Counted from the first letter of the stretch, positions 36,444-45,975 are shown. The stretch: DNA of 64,000 nt from Arenibacter antarcticus (GCF_041320605.1 NZ_CP166679.1:1488001-1552000); one strand, 5' to 3'. Notes: generated by a model not told the origin, from the sequence alone. Translations and numbers: made by a program.

Positions 36444-37487
36444 ATGAACATATTAGTTACCGGTGGGGCTGGATTTATAGGTTCCCATTTGGTTAGAAGG
36501 TTAGTGAATTCGTATCCAAATTATCATATTTACAATTTGGACGCCTTGACATATGCCGGAAATCTAGAGAATTTAACAGATGTGGAATCGGCTTCAAATT
36601 ATACCTTTATCAAAGGAGATATTACGGATGCCGATGTAATAGAATCCCTTTTTTTGAAGTATAAGTTTGACGGTGTTATCCATTTGGCGGCGGAATCTCA
36701 TGTAGATCGATCTATTACCGATCCTTTGGCTTTTGTAAAAACCAATGTAATGGGAACCGTAAATTTGTTGAACTCCTTCAAATCTATTTGGAGTGATAAT
36801 TTTGCTGGAAAGCGGTTTTATCACGTAAGTACTGATGAAGTATATGGTTCTTTGGGGAAGACTGGGTTGTTTACAGAAACTACTTCCTACGACCCAAACT
36901 CTCCTTATTCTGCCTCCAAGGCCAGTTCCGATCATTTTGTTAGGGCTTATGGCGAAACCTATGGTTTGCCTTATGTAATCAGTAATTGTTCTAACAATTA
37001 CGGCCCCCATCATTTTCCGGAGAAGTTAATTCCCTTATTTATAAATAATATTATCCAAAATCAGCCCCTACCGGTGTATGGAGACGGGAATTACACTAGA
37101 GATTGGCTTTATGTAGAAGATCATGCCAGGGCAATAGACCTAGTATATCATAAGGGACAAAACACCGAAACCTATAACATTGGCGGTTTTAATGAATGGA
37201 AAAACATCGATTTGGTAAAATTGCTGTGCCAACAAATGGATGATAAACTGGGAAGGCCATCCGGGGATAGCGAAAAACTGATCACCTACGTAAAGGACAG
37301 ACCGGGGCACGACCTGCGTTATGCCATTGATGCCTCCAAAATAAACCAGGAACTGGGTTGGGAACCCTCCGTTACCTTTGAAGAAGGTTTGGCAAAAACA
37401 ATCGACTGGTATTTGGCCAATGAGGCGTGGTTAGCACGTGTTACCTCTGGAGCATATCAAACCTATTATAAGAAACAATACCAGTAA
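36444..37487 (+). CDS. rfbB: dTDP-glucose 4,6-dehydratase
   Basis: This 347-residue extended SDR enzyme makes dTDP-4-keto-6-deoxy-D-glucose, the branch point for dTDP-rhamnose and for 4-amino sugars. The NAD motif GGAGFIGSHLVRRL is at residues 7-20 and the catalytic Tyr-x3-Lys in PYSASKASSDHF. HVSTDEVYGSL and RDWLYVEDHARAI are RmlB-specific. It lies in a tight operon, with 9 bp before rfbA. Confidence 0.97.
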   Translation: MNILVTGGAGFIGSHLVRRLVNSYPNYHIYNLDALTYAGNLENLTDVESASNYTFIKGDITDADVIESLFLKYKFDGVIHLAAESHVDRSITDPLAFVKTNVMGTVNLLNSFKSIWSDNFAGKRFYHVSTDEVYGSLGKTGLFTETTSYDPNSPYSASKASSDHFVRAYGETYGLPYVISNCSNNYGPHHFPEKLIPLFINNIIQNQPLPVYGDGNYTRDWLYVEDHARAIDLVYHKGQNTETYNIGGFNEWKNIDLVKLLCQQMDDKLGRPSGDSEKLITYVKDRPGHDLRYAIDASKINQELGWEPSVTFEEGLAKTIDWYLANEAWLARVTSGAYQTYYKKQYQ

Positions 37488-37496
37488 AAATACAAC

Positions 37497-38363
37497 ATGA
37501 AAGGAATCATTCTCGCAGGAGGCTCAGGAACCCGATTACATCCACTTACCTTAAGTGTAAGCAAACAATTGATGCCTATATATGATAAACCAATGATCTA
37601 TTATCCGTTATCTACTTTGATGTATGCGGGTATTAGAGAGATATTGATAATTTCCACACCTAAAGACCTACCGTTGTTTAAGGAACTCTTAGGAGATGGC
37701 AAAAAATACGGATGTTCCTTTCAATATGCGGTTCAAGCAGAACCAAATGGACTGGCAGAAGCATTTATTATTGGAGAAGAATTTATTGGAAAAGATAAAG
37801 TAGCGCTGATATTGGGGGATAATATTTTTTATGGCTCCGGATTGGCAAAATTATTACAGGCCAATAACGATCCGGAAGGTGGAATTATTTATGCCTACCG
37901 TGTGCATGACCCAGAGCGTTATGGAGTAGTGGAATTTAATACGGAAGGAAAGGCAATAAGTATTGAAGAAAAACCCGAAACTCCTAAGTCCAATTACGCC
38001 GTCCCAGGTATCTACTTTTACGATAATGAAGTAGTGGAGATCGCTAAAAATATAGCCCCAAGCCATAGGGGAGAATTGGAAATTACCGATGTCAACAAGG
38101 TATATTTAGAACGCAATAAATTAAGCGTAAGCATTTTAGACCGAGGAACGGCTTGGTTAGATACAGGCACCTTTGCATCTCTAATGCAGGCCTCCCAGTT
38201 TGTAGAGGTCATAGAAGAGCGTCAGGGACTTAAAATAGGAGCCATAGAGGCCGCAGCATATGAAATGGGGTACATCAACAAGCTACAGTTTAAAGCGCTA
38301 GCAGAACCCCTTATGAAAAGTGGATACGGGAAAAATTTATTGGGAATATTGAACAACAATTAA
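37497..38363 (+). CDS. rfbA: Glucose-1-phosphate thymidylyltransferase
   Basis: This 288-residue nucleotidyltransferase makes dTDP-glucose from dTTP and glucose-1-phosphate. Motifs are [14 protein letters not shown] (nucleotide loop), [27 protein letters not shown] and YGVVEF...[14 protein letters not shown]. It is the short RmlA type. Its stop overlaps the rfbC start by one base (TAATG). Confidence 0.97.
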   Translation: MKGIILAGGSGTRLHPLTLSVSKQLMPIYDKPMIYYPLSTLMYAGIREILIISTPKDLPLFKELLGDGKKYGCSFQYAVQAEPNGLAEAFIIGEEFIGKDKVALILGDNIFYGSGLAKLLQANNDPEGGIIYAYRVHDPERYGVVEFNTEGKAISIEEKPETPKSNYAVPGIYFYDNEVVEIAKNIAPSHRGELEITDVNKVYLERNKLSVSILDRGTAWLDTGTFASLMQASQFVEVIEERQGLKIGAIEAAAYEMGYINKLQFKALAEPLMKSGYGKNLLGILNNN

Positions 38364-38920
38364 TGAAAGTTACAGAGACTAAACTTAAAGGCTGTTTTGT
38401 TATAGAACCAGCTGTATTTAGGGATGATAGGGGATATTTTTTTGAAAGTTTTAACGCCAAAAATCTCAATGACGCTCTAGGAAAAGAAGTGAATTTTGTT
38501 CAGGATAATCAATCTTACTCCAACAGGGGAGTCGTAAGAGCAATACACTATCAGACTGGGAAGTATGCCCAAGCCAAATTGGTACGTGTCCTTAAAGGAA
38601 CGGTATTGGATGTTGCCGTTGACCTAAGACAGGATTCACTAACCTTCGGACAGCATATTGCTATAGAATTGTCTGCTGAAAATAATAAACAGGTCTTTAT
38701 ACCAAGAGGATTTGGACATGGATTTTCTGTTTTAAGTGAGACCGCTGAATTCTTTTATAAATGTGATAATTTTTATAACAAGGCTTCCGAAGGAGGTGTT
38801 ATCTACAATGATCCAGGCTTGGATATAGATTGGCAAATACCACTTGATGAAATTAAAATATCCGATAAGGATTTAGAACTCCCTAGTTTAGAAAATGCAA
38901 GATTGCTATGGGAGATTTAA
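38363..38920 (+). CDS. rfbC: dTDP-4-dehydrorhamnose 3,5-epimerase
   Basis: This 185-residue cupin epimerase is the third step of dTDP-L-rhamnose synthesis. It carries FRDDRGYFFESFN, QDNQSYSNRGVVRAIHYQ with the catalytic His, LDVAVDLR and the tyrosine in FFYKCDNFYNK. It overlaps rfbD by 13 bp in another frame. Confidence 0.96.
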   Translation: MKVTETKLKGCFVIEPAVFRDDRGYFFESFNAKNLNDALGKEVNFVQDNQSYSNRGVVRAIHYQTGKYAQAKLVRVLKGTVLDVAVDLRQDSLTFGQHIAIELSAENNKQVFIPRGFGHGFSVLSETAEFFYKCDNFYNKASEGGVIYNDPGLDIDWQIPLDEIKISDKDLELPSLENARLLWEI

Positions 38921-39762
38921 AAACCAAAAGGTTAAAGATAATTATAACTGGAGCAAATGGACAGTTGGGAAGGTGTTTCCAAGATATTGCAGAACACTAC
39001 CAGGACTATGACTTCCATTTTAAAACTTCTAAGGACCTTAATATCACTAGAAAAGACCAGATAGATAGCCTATTTGCACGCGAAAAATTTGATTATTGTA
39101 TTAATTGCGCAGCTTATACTGCTGTGGACCAAGCAGAAACAGATCAAGAAAATGCTTTTTTGGTGAATGCCGAAGCGGTAAAGTTTTTGGCGGAAGCCTG
39201 CAAGGTTCAAAATACTATCTTAATACAAATCTCTACCGATTTTGTATTCGACGGTTCTAAAACAACCCCTTATACCGAAGAAAGTATTCCTAACCCCATA
39301 AATGTATATGGGGCATCCAAATTAAAAGGGGAACAAAACGTTCAGGAGATATTAGAAAATTATTTTATCATACGTACCTCTTGGGTATATTCTGAATACG
39401 GACATAATTTTGTGAAAACAATGTTGCGGTTGGGCGCAGAAAGAGAAGAGATCAATGTAGTAGATGACCAGATAGGATCACCCACTTATGCGGGTGATCT
39501 AGCTGATGCAATACTGAAAATTATCAGTTTAAAAGCAACCAATTATGGAATCTATCATTATAGTAATGAAGGAGCAATTAGTTGGTGCGATTTTGCCAAG
39601 GCCATTTTTGAAATCAAAGGAATCAATGTAAAAGTAAATCCTATTTCATCAAAAGCGTATCCAACAGCTGCTAAAAGACCTGTTTTCAGTGTATTAGATG
39701 TCTCTAAAATAAATCGATTTATGGAAATCCATTGTTGGAAAAAAGGTTTAAAAAATGTCTAA
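38908..39762 (+). CDS. rfbD: dTDP-4-dehydrorhamnose reductase
   Basis: This 284-residue NAD(P)H-dependent SDR makes dTDP-L-rhamnose, the last step of the pathway. It has GANGQLGRCF near residue 15, STDFVFDGS, and YGASKLKGE with the catalytic Tyr/Lys. The start at 38908 overlaps rfbC; the sequence before the Rossmann motif (MGDLKTKRLK) is short and polar as expected. It overlaps the following lipoprotein gene by 8 bp. Confidence 0.95.
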   Translation: MGDLKTKRLKIIITGANGQLGRCFQDIAEHYQDYDFHFKTSKDLNITRKDQIDSLFAREKFDYCINCAAYTAVDQAETDQENAFLVNAEAVKFLAEACKVQNTILIQISTDFVFDGSKTTPYTEESIPNPINVYGASKLKGEQNVQEILENYFIIRTSWVYSEYGHNFVKTMLRLGAEREEINVVDDQIGSPTYAGDLADAILKIISLKATNYGIYHYSNEGAISWCDFAKAIFEIKGINVKVNPISSKAYPTAAKRPVFSVLDVSKINRFMEIHCWKKGLKNV

Positions 39763-40270
39763 AATTAGTATAAACCTTAAAAATGTTTTTTTTACTATAA
39801 TGATGGTTCTCATCCTTTTTTCATGCAATAGTAGGAACAAGAACGTTGGTAAGGATTATTTTAAAATTACTTTAATAGCAAAAGTGTTAGAGGACGACAA
39901 ATTTCAAGTTTTTTATACAGATGAAAAAAATAAAGGCTATACGGAAAACAAACGAATCTCAACCTCTGTTAACAAATCTCAAGATTTTCAGGAAATACCA
40001 TTTCTATTAAACACCATACCTTTAAAATTTAGAATAGATCTGGGCGAAAACGGACATAAATCATTCGTTGAGATTGAAAAAGTTATTTTAGATAATGGGA
40101 ATGCAAAAATTGAATTAAATAGTAAGGTATTGCATCGTTTTTTTAAAGGTAATATTTATACTGAAAAGGTTGATAATGGATACTATAGAAGCGATGTTGA
40201 GGGCAGATATGATCCATTTATTACCTCTACCGCACTGTTAGAAAAGAAAATTGAATTAGAATTAAAATAG
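39755..40270 (+). CDS. Predicted lipoprotein of unknown function within the glycan operon
   Basis: This 171-residue protein has a hydrophobic leader ending in a lipobox-like ILFSC (Cys24), then a beta-rich domain (ITLIAKVLEDDKFQVFYTD; EIPFLLNTIPLKFRIDLGE) and a C-terminal FITSTALLEKKIELELK. No enzyme motif is seen. Similar short beta-sandwich proteins are found with glycan-assembly membrane proteins in Bacteroidota, as I recall. Tight coupling to rfbD (8-bp overlap) and to the formyltransferase (6 bp) argues for a role in the same polysaccharide, perhaps attachment or export. The base composition is clearly more AT-rich than in rfbA-D. Confidence 0.7.
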   Translation: MSKISINLKNVFFTIMMVLILFSCNSRNKNVGKDYFKITLIAKVLEDDKFQVFYTDEKNKGYTENKRISTSVNKSQDFQEIPFLLNTIPLKFRIDLGENGHKSFVEIEKVILDNGNAKIELNSKVLHRFFKGNIYTEKVDNGYYRSDVEGRYDPFITSTALLEKKIELELK

Positions 40271-40276
40271 GGTAAA

Positions 40277-41149
40277 ATGTTGACATTTTTTCTTCAAGGT
40301 AAAAAAGGATTAACTGTACTTAAAGGATATAAAGAAGCGTATTTTAAATTTATTTCACAAATAATTATTGGGACCGATAGCCATGTTATAAATGATTATT
40401 CCGATGAAATAGTTGCCTTCTGTATTGAGAATTCATTACGGTATAACGTTTCAAAAAAATCTAACTCCTTTACTACTGAATATGGACTGGCTATAGGTTG
40501 GCAATACCTAATTCAACATCAGCACAATCAGAAATTAATTGTATTCCACGACTCCATATTGCCATCTTTGCGTGGTTTTAATCCTTTAGTTACCGGATTA
40601 ATCAATGGCGATAAAACTATTGGCGTAACTGCACTATATGCCTCCGAAGAATATGACAAAGGGGATATAATTGACGCTGAAAAATCGGATATTACTTACC
40701 CGATTAAAATAAATAAAGCAATAAAAATTGTTGCAGAATGTTATAGCCGATTGGCCAATAAGATTGTTGAAAAAATAATATTAAATAAGCCGTTCAACAC
40801 CACCGCGCAAAATGAAAATAATGCGACATACAGTCTTTGGCGTGATGAAGAAGATTATTTAATTAATTGGAACGACTGCTCAGAAAAAATATCAAGATTT
40901 ATTGATGCAGTGGGCTACCCCTATAAAGGGGCAATGACAAGAATAGGCAACAAAAAAATAATTGTACTAGAAGCTTCCGTCACAAATGATGTAATCATTG
41001 AAAATCGTACTGTTGGTAAAATAATCTTCAAAAGAGATAACAATCCAGTGGTAGTATGTGGCAAAGGATTATTAGTAATTGAAAAAGCAGTTGAACAGGA
41101 CGGAAAAGAGGTCGATTTTAAGAATAAATTTAGAATAAGATTTAAATGA
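40277..41149 (+). CDS. Sugar N-formyltransferase-like protein
   Basis: This 290-residue protein has the formyltransferase fold of the Fmt/ArnA/WlaRD group, which transfers formyl from N10-formyl-tetrahydrofolate. The active-site region FHDSILPSLRGFNPL contains His91 and the HxSxLPxxRG signature; YDKGDI supplies Asp130. The Asn that stands two residues before the His in Fmt and ArnA is Val89 here. The C-terminal part has the extra beta domain. It overlaps wecE by 4 bp (ATGA), so a 4-amino sugar made by WecE is the obvious acceptor, giving a 4-formamido-4,6-dideoxyhexose. This is inferred from context. Confidence 0.8.
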   Translation: MLTFFLQGKKGLTVLKGYKEAYFKFISQIIIGTDSHVINDYSDEIVAFCIENSLRYNVSKKSNSFTTEYGLAIGWQYLIQHQHNQKLIVFHDSILPSLRGFNPLVTGLINGDKTIGVTALYASEEYDKGDIIDAEKSDITYPIKINKAIKIVAECYSRLANKIVEKIILNKPFNTTAQNENNATYSLWRDEEDYLINWNDCSEKISRFIDAVGYPYKGAMTRIGNKKIIVLEASVTNDVIIENRTVGKIIFKRDNNPVVVCGKGLLVIEKAVEQDGKEVDFKNKFRIRFK

Positions 41150-42291
41150 ACTATAAAACTCCATTTAACAAGCCACATCTCACTGGAAGTGAATTAGATT
41201 ACATTTCTGATGCGGTCACCTCGGGTAAAATTTCTGGTAATGGAAAATACACAGTAATGTGTCAGGAATTAATGCAAAAAAAATATGGATTTGGTAAATG
41301 TTTACTTACCACATCCTGCACGGATGCCCTAGAAATGGCTGCAATTTTAATAGATGTAAAGCCAGGTGATGAAATTATAATGCCTTCCTACACATTTGTT
41401 TCAACTGCAAATGCATTTGTTCTCAGAGGAGCTAAAATTGTTTTTGTTGACAGCCGTAAGGATCGCCCTGGAATGGATGAAGACCTAATTCAACAGTTAA
41501 TTACCAAAAAAACAAAAGCTATTGTACCTGTTCATTATGCGGGAGTATCTTGTGACATGGATAAGATTATGGAGGTTGCAGATGCACATAACGTGTTTGT
41601 TATTGAAGATGCAGCCCAAGCCATTGACAGTTATTATACCGATAAGTACGGAAATAAAAAGGCCTTAGGTTCTATTGGTCATATGGCTACCTTCTCATTT
41701 CACGAAACTAAGAATATTATTTCTGGAGAAGGAGGAATGTTGGTTATAAACGATTCACAATTTAAAGAACGGGCTGAAATTATCTGGGAAAAAGGCACCA
41801 ATAGATCCTCCTTTTTTAGGGGTGAAGTAGATAAATATGGATGGGTAGATATTGGCTCTTCATTTCTACCGTCAGATATTATCGCAGCATTTTTGTACGC
41901 GCAATTAGAAAGCATCGAAAAAATTCAGAACAGGCGAATTGAGATTTGGAAATCATATTCTATTAACCTTAGGGAATGGGCTTCCAAAAACAGAATAGCA
42001 CTCCCTATTGTACCAGAGTTTGCAACAAATAATGCCCATATGTTTTATCTTGTTTTCAATAACATTGAGGAGCGGACAACGGTGATAAATGCCTTGAAAA
42101 AAGAAGGTATACTATCCGTGTTCCACTATCTTAGCCTTCATAAAAGCCCCTTTTATGAACTGAAACACGATGGTAGAGAGCTTCCTATGAGCGATCATTA
42201 TACAAATTGTTTATTGCGATTACCAATGTTTTATAATCTTTCAGACAATGAAATACAGCTAATTATTAAGACAATAACTAAGTCAATTTAA
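41146..42291 (+). CDS. wecE: dTDP-4-amino-4,6-dideoxygalactose transaminase
   Basis: This 381-residue PLP aminotransferase of the DegT/DnrJ/EryC1/StrS family is close to RffA/WecE, which converts dTDP-4-keto-6-deoxyglucose to dTDP-Fuc4N. The PLP lysine is Lys189 (FSFHETKNIISGEGG), with FVIEDAAQAID carrying the pyridine-nitrogen aspartate. The near-identical FNKPHLTGSELDYI start and CTDALEMAA fit WecE rather than other DegT members. It uses the product of RfbB, found in the same operon. It begins in the ATGA overlap with the formyltransferase. Confidence 0.92.
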   Translation: MNYKTPFNKPHLTGSELDYISDAVTSGKISGNGKYTVMCQELMQKKYGFGKCLLTTSCTDALEMAAILIDVKPGDEIIMPSYTFVSTANAFVLRGAKIVFVDSRKDRPGMDEDLIQQLITKKTKAIVPVHYAGVSCDMDKIMEVADAHNVFVIEDAAQAIDSYYTDKYGNKKALGSIGHMATFSFHETKNIISGEGGMLVINDSQFKERAEIIWEKGTNRSSFFRGEVDKYGWVDIGSSFLPSDIIAAFLYAQLESIEKIQNRRIEIWKSYSINLREWASKNRIALPIVPEFATNNAHMFYLVFNNIEERTTVINALKKEGILSVFHYLSLHKSPFYELKHDGRELPMSDHYTNCLLRLPMFYNLSDNEIQLIIKTITKSI

Positions 42292-42293
42292 TA

Positions 42294-43451
42294 ATGATTG
42301 TACACTTTGTTTTAGACGAAAAGGTAAGCAGCCAGATTATTGAAAATTTTGGCAAAGGTACTAGTGATAATTTTTTCATAGTATTCTCTAAATTGGAGAA
42401 ACATTCCTTAACGTTTATTAAAAATCCACCCGAAAACTTAATTTGTTTTAATAAAGATACAGATGATATAAATGATCTTGTTGAAAAAATTAATCCAACA
42501 TCTCTTATTATACATGCCTTTCATTTAGAATTTGCTACAATAATCTTAAAGATCCAAAAAAAGCTAACCATTGTCTGGTACACCTGGGGGTTTGATATTT
42601 ATGGCCTCCCTAATATTAAACCGAATACTTATGCCCCAATTACTAATAAGTATTTATTGGAGAGAACCCCACACCTCAGATTGAGGAGATTCATTTTAAA
42701 AAATGACTTTTTGAGAAAGGTATATTTCAGTCTAAATAAAAAAGAGATAGATCGGTACAGTATTATATTTAGATCTTTAAAAAGGGTCGATTACATGGCT
42801 ACTTACTTAAAGGAGGATTTTTTAATTTTTTCCAAATATTACCCTAATCATTTAAAGTTCATTTATTGTCCATTTAGTACAATAGATCAATATGTCGCAG
42901 GAATTAAAGCAAATTTACAAGAATCGCCAATAAATATTCTCGTTGGAAATTCTAACAGCCCAGAATCTAACCACTTAGATGTCTTTCGTAGACTAAAAGG
43001 CGCCAACCTACCAGAAAATACAAAAATATTCACTCCATTAAGTTACGGGGATGATGAACACTACAAAGAAAAGGTGTTACAACAAGGAAAGTATTTGTTA
43101 GATACAAAATTTGTTCCCCTTATAGACTTTATGGAGAGAAGCGAATATATATCCATCCTTACATCCTGTTCCTGTGGTGTTTTTTATCATTATAGGCAGC
43201 AAGCAATGGGTAATATAATTGCCATGCTATATATAGGCTCTAGAGTATACATGTCAAAAATTAATCCGGCTTTTTCTTTTTTTATTTCTAATAACATAAA
43301 AGTCTATGATTTCGATGAGGATTTTGAAAAATATACCAATACTAAAATGGAAATCGAACAAATTAGACTGAATAGATTAAAGTTGGAATCTATTTTTGGC
43401 GAAACAAAAGTGATAGAAGATATCAACAAATTGATGCAAATTCTAGCTTAA
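42294..43451 (+). CDS. WecF-like Fuc4N(acyl) glycosyltransferase (GT56-like)
   Basis: This 385-residue protein resembles the enterobacterial 4-acetamidofucosyltransferase WecF. Matching stretches are YTWGFDIYGLP (WecF: HIWGADLYEL), ILVGNSNSPESNH (ILVGNSGDRSNEH), FTPLSYGDDEHYKEKVL and FYHYRQQAMGN. These were compared from memory. WecF adds Fuc4NAc in enterobacterial common antigen. Here the neighbours suggest a transfer of formylated or free Fuc4N to a lipid-linked glycan. The gene starts 2 bp after wecE, which supports the match of donor and transferase. An insert near residues 115-160 is longer than in WecF. Confidence 0.75.
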   Translation: MIVHFVLDEKVSSQIIENFGKGTSDNFFIVFSKLEKHSLTFIKNPPENLICFNKDTDDINDLVEKINPTSLIIHAFHLEFATIILKIQKKLTIVWYTWGFDIYGLPNIKPNTYAPITNKYLLERTPHLRLRRFILKNDFLRKVYFSLNKKEIDRYSIIFRSLKRVDYMATYLKEDFLIFSKYYPNHLKFIYCPFSTIDQYVAGIKANLQESPINILVGNSNSPESNHLDVFRRLKGANLPENTKIFTPLSYGDDEHYKEKVLQQGKYLLDTKFVPLIDFMERSEYISILTSCSCGVFYHYRQQAMGNIIAMLYIGSRVYMSKINPAFSFFISNNIKVYDFDEDFEKYTNTKMEIEQIRLNRLKLESIFGETKVIEDINKLMQILA

Positions 43452-43456
43452 ATCGA

Positions 43457-44749
43457 ATGTCTATAAAAGGAAAGGTAATATTAGGGCTGAAGTGGACATC
43501 ATTCTCAACACTGATTCTTGCAGTAGCCGCTATTTTAAAGATAAGTATCCTTGCCCGGTATTTAGAAACATCTGATTTCGGTCTTATGGCATTGATTACC
43601 TTTGTTCTAGGCTTTATTAACTTGTTTAGTGACATGGGCCTTTCAACGGCCATTTTACACAAACAAAATATTAAAAAAAAAACGTACTCTAGTTTATTTT
43701 GGTTTAACCTTCTTTTTTGTATTCTTCTGTATTTAATAATAGTGTCCCTTGCGCCAATAATCGGGAACTTTTATGGCGAACCTCAACTCAATTCCTTAAT
43801 CCCGCTGTTAAGTATAAATGTAGTTCTTTCTGGTATTGGAACACAGTTTAAAACAATAGAAACAAAGAATCTTTTATTTAAGAATATTGGAATTATTGAA
43901 ATTATAGCTGCAGTACTTTCACTGGCTCTCGCTATTTATTTAGCCGTAAATGGTTATGGCGTTTTATCTCTGGTCTATTCTTCCATGGCTCAATATATTG
44001 TATCCAACATTCTCTTTTTCATTACTGGTGTAAATAAATACGGATTACTTTTTCATTTTAAAATATCCGAAGTATTGCCATTTTTAAAAATCGGAATTTA
44101 TCAGGTAGGTGGTCAAATCATTAATTATTTTAATAGGGATTTGGATATAATTTTGATTGGAAAGCTATTCTCAGTGGAGGTTTTAGGTGGGTACAGTTTA
44201 GCAAAGCAACTGGTCTTAAGACCATCCCAAGTTGTCAACCCCATTTTGGTTAAAGTAGCATCACCTGCTTTGGCAAAATTTCAATTTAATATTACCCTAT
44301 TAAAAACCAACTATTTAAAACTTATTAGTATTGTTTCAACCATTAATATCCCAATTTATTTGGGAATAATAATATTTGCCCCTACGGTGGTCGAATTGCT
44401 GTACGGTGCAGGCTTTGAAAACATAATTATTTTGGTTAGAATACTGAGTGTATATATGATTTTTAGGGCAATTGGCAATCCAATCGGGAGCTTAGTTATT
44501 GCAACTGGGAGAACTGAATTAGAATTCTATTGGAATCTTCTTAATTTATTGGTAATGCCTATGTTTATTTATTTTGGAGCAACCTACGGCATTGTTGAGG
44601 TTACAATTTCTTTAACCCTAGCCATGTTATTGTTGTTTGTACCCAGTTGGAAGTTATTGGTGAACAAGATGACTGGTGCAACATTGATTGAATACTTAAA
44701 GGCGATTATTAGTTTCAATGGAATTAAAAAAATTATGACAGCTAAATGA
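43457..44749 (+). CDS. Wzx-type polysaccharide flippase (MOP family)
   Basis: This 430-residue membrane protein with 12-14 hydrophobic segments begins like WzxC/PST flippases (GLKWTSFSTLILAVAA, ARYLETSDFGLMALITF). It would move the undecaprenyl-linked repeat unit across the inner membrane. It overlaps the next gene by 4 bp (ATGA). Confidence 0.88.
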   Translation: MSIKGKVILGLKWTSFSTLILAVAAILKISILARYLETSDFGLMALITFVLGFINLFSDMGLSTAILHKQNIKKKTYSSLFWFNLLFCILLYLIIVSLAPIIGNFYGEPQLNSLIPLLSINVVLSGIGTQFKTIETKNLLFKNIGIIEIIAAVLSLALAIYLAVNGYGVLSLVYSSMAQYIVSNILFFITGVNKYGLLFHFKISEVLPFLKIGIYQVGGQIINYFNRDLDIILIGKLFSVEVLGGYSLAKQLVLRPSQVVNPILVKVASPALAKFQFNITLLKTNYLKLISIVSTINIPIYLGIIIFAPTVVELLYGAGFENIIILVRILSVYMIFRAIGNPIGSLVIATGRTELEFYWNLLNLLVMPMFIYFGATYGIVEVTISLTLAMLLLFVPSWKLLVNKMTGATLIEYLKAIISFNGIKKIMTAK

Positions 44750-45975
44750 AATCCTTTAATACTATATATCAATTAAGCTTTTACCTAGTAACACTAATTA
44801 CTTTTGTGTTTGGGGGCGCAGTACAGTTTCTATTTGGCGTTTCCAACACGGTATTGACTTTTTTAATAACTGCTTATGTGTTTTTGATCTATTTGATATA
44901 CGCACTTTTAAAGCATCGGGTAGTATTCAATTGGGTTATTTTTTTTTCCATGGCCTATGTGTCATTAATACTCCTTACTGCAGTCATTAGGCAGAGCGAT
45001 TTTATAGCTACTATTACTTATCTTATTTTTCCTTTATTGCCGTTAGCAGTCTATTTGTTTGGGTTTATAAATTATAAGGAGGGATACATTTCTTTTCAAA
45101 ATATCTTTAAGGTATTCTATTATATTGCATTAATTCAGCTTCCAGTACTCTTAATTCAAAAAAGATTCTACGATGTACTAATTGGTTTTAATAACAGTAA
45201 TCAAAAAATAGAGTGGTTCGATTTTATGTTCGGAACCTTTTTTATTAAATCCGACCATTCCCTTGGGGTATTTATATTGATAATTATAGCCATAATCTTA
45301 TTTAGGAAAGAAAAAGTAAAGAATATAGTTAAATGGCGTAGTGTATCGGTGTTATATTTAGCTATTACGCTATTTATGACCGAATCTAATATTTCAAAAC
45401 TTTTCCTAGTCGTTCTATTATCTACCATTATCATAATACCTTTTTACAAGAAATATGCTAGAACCCTAAGATTTAAAATTGGAGTAGGCGTATTAGCCCT
45501 AGCAATACTGTCTGCAGGCTATACTTTAAGAGATAAAGATTTTATCATAAAAAGGCTGGGAGGAACATGGGAACAACAGTTTTCCTTAAAGAATGCTGAA
45601 AGATTTTACGAATTACGAACTGCAAAACGATTTCATATTGTAATGGTGGCATATAGTAAAATTAAGACTAAATGGATTGGTGACGGCCCATATTCATATT
45701 TTGACATCCGTACCGGTAAATTTAAACAGACAAGACACTTTACCCAATTAATATGGACCTATTACGATTTAGGATTATTTGGCCTTTTCATAGTCTTCGC
45801 ATTCATCCTTAGTTTAATAGGTTATCTGGATGTTGATAAGGGGCTTCCATTTTTGTTTTTTTTAGGAATTTTTATTGTTTATTCATTCTATACAACCATG
45901 TTTTCGGATATAGCTATTATATTTAGCGTGTTTTTGCTTTTCAACAAATCAAGTCAGGATAAAATCAATCCCTAA
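44746..45975 (+). CDS. O-antigen polymerase-like membrane protein (Wzy candidate)
   Basis: This 409-residue protein has about ten transmembrane segments and one large polar loop (residues 265-330, containing GDGPYSYFDIRTGKFKQTRHF), the usual architecture of Wzy polymerases and O-antigen ligases. Sequence identity to named families is too low to be sure by eye. Position next to the flippase suggests Wzy. A 104-bp gap follows, without an obvious terminator. Confidence 0.7.
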   Translation: MKSFNTIYQLSFYLVTLITFVFGGAVQFLFGVSNTVLTFLITAYVFLIYLIYALLKHRVVFNWVIFFSMAYVSLILLTAVIRQSDFIATITYLIFPLLPLAVYLFGFINYKEGYISFQNIFKVFYYIALIQLPVLLIQKRFYDVLIGFNNSNQKIEWFDFMFGTFFIKSDHSLGVFILIIIAIILFRKEKVKNIVKWRSVSVLYLAITLFMTESNISKLFLVVLLSTIIIIPFYKKYARTLRFKIGVGVLALAILSAGYTLRDKDFIIKRLGGTWEQQFSLKNAERFYELRTAKRFHIVMVAYSKIKTKWIGDGPYSYFDIRTGKFKQTRHFTQLIWTYYDLGLFGLFIVFAFILSLIGYLDVDKGLPFLFFLGIFIVYSFYTTMFSDIAIIFSVFLLFNKSSQDKINP

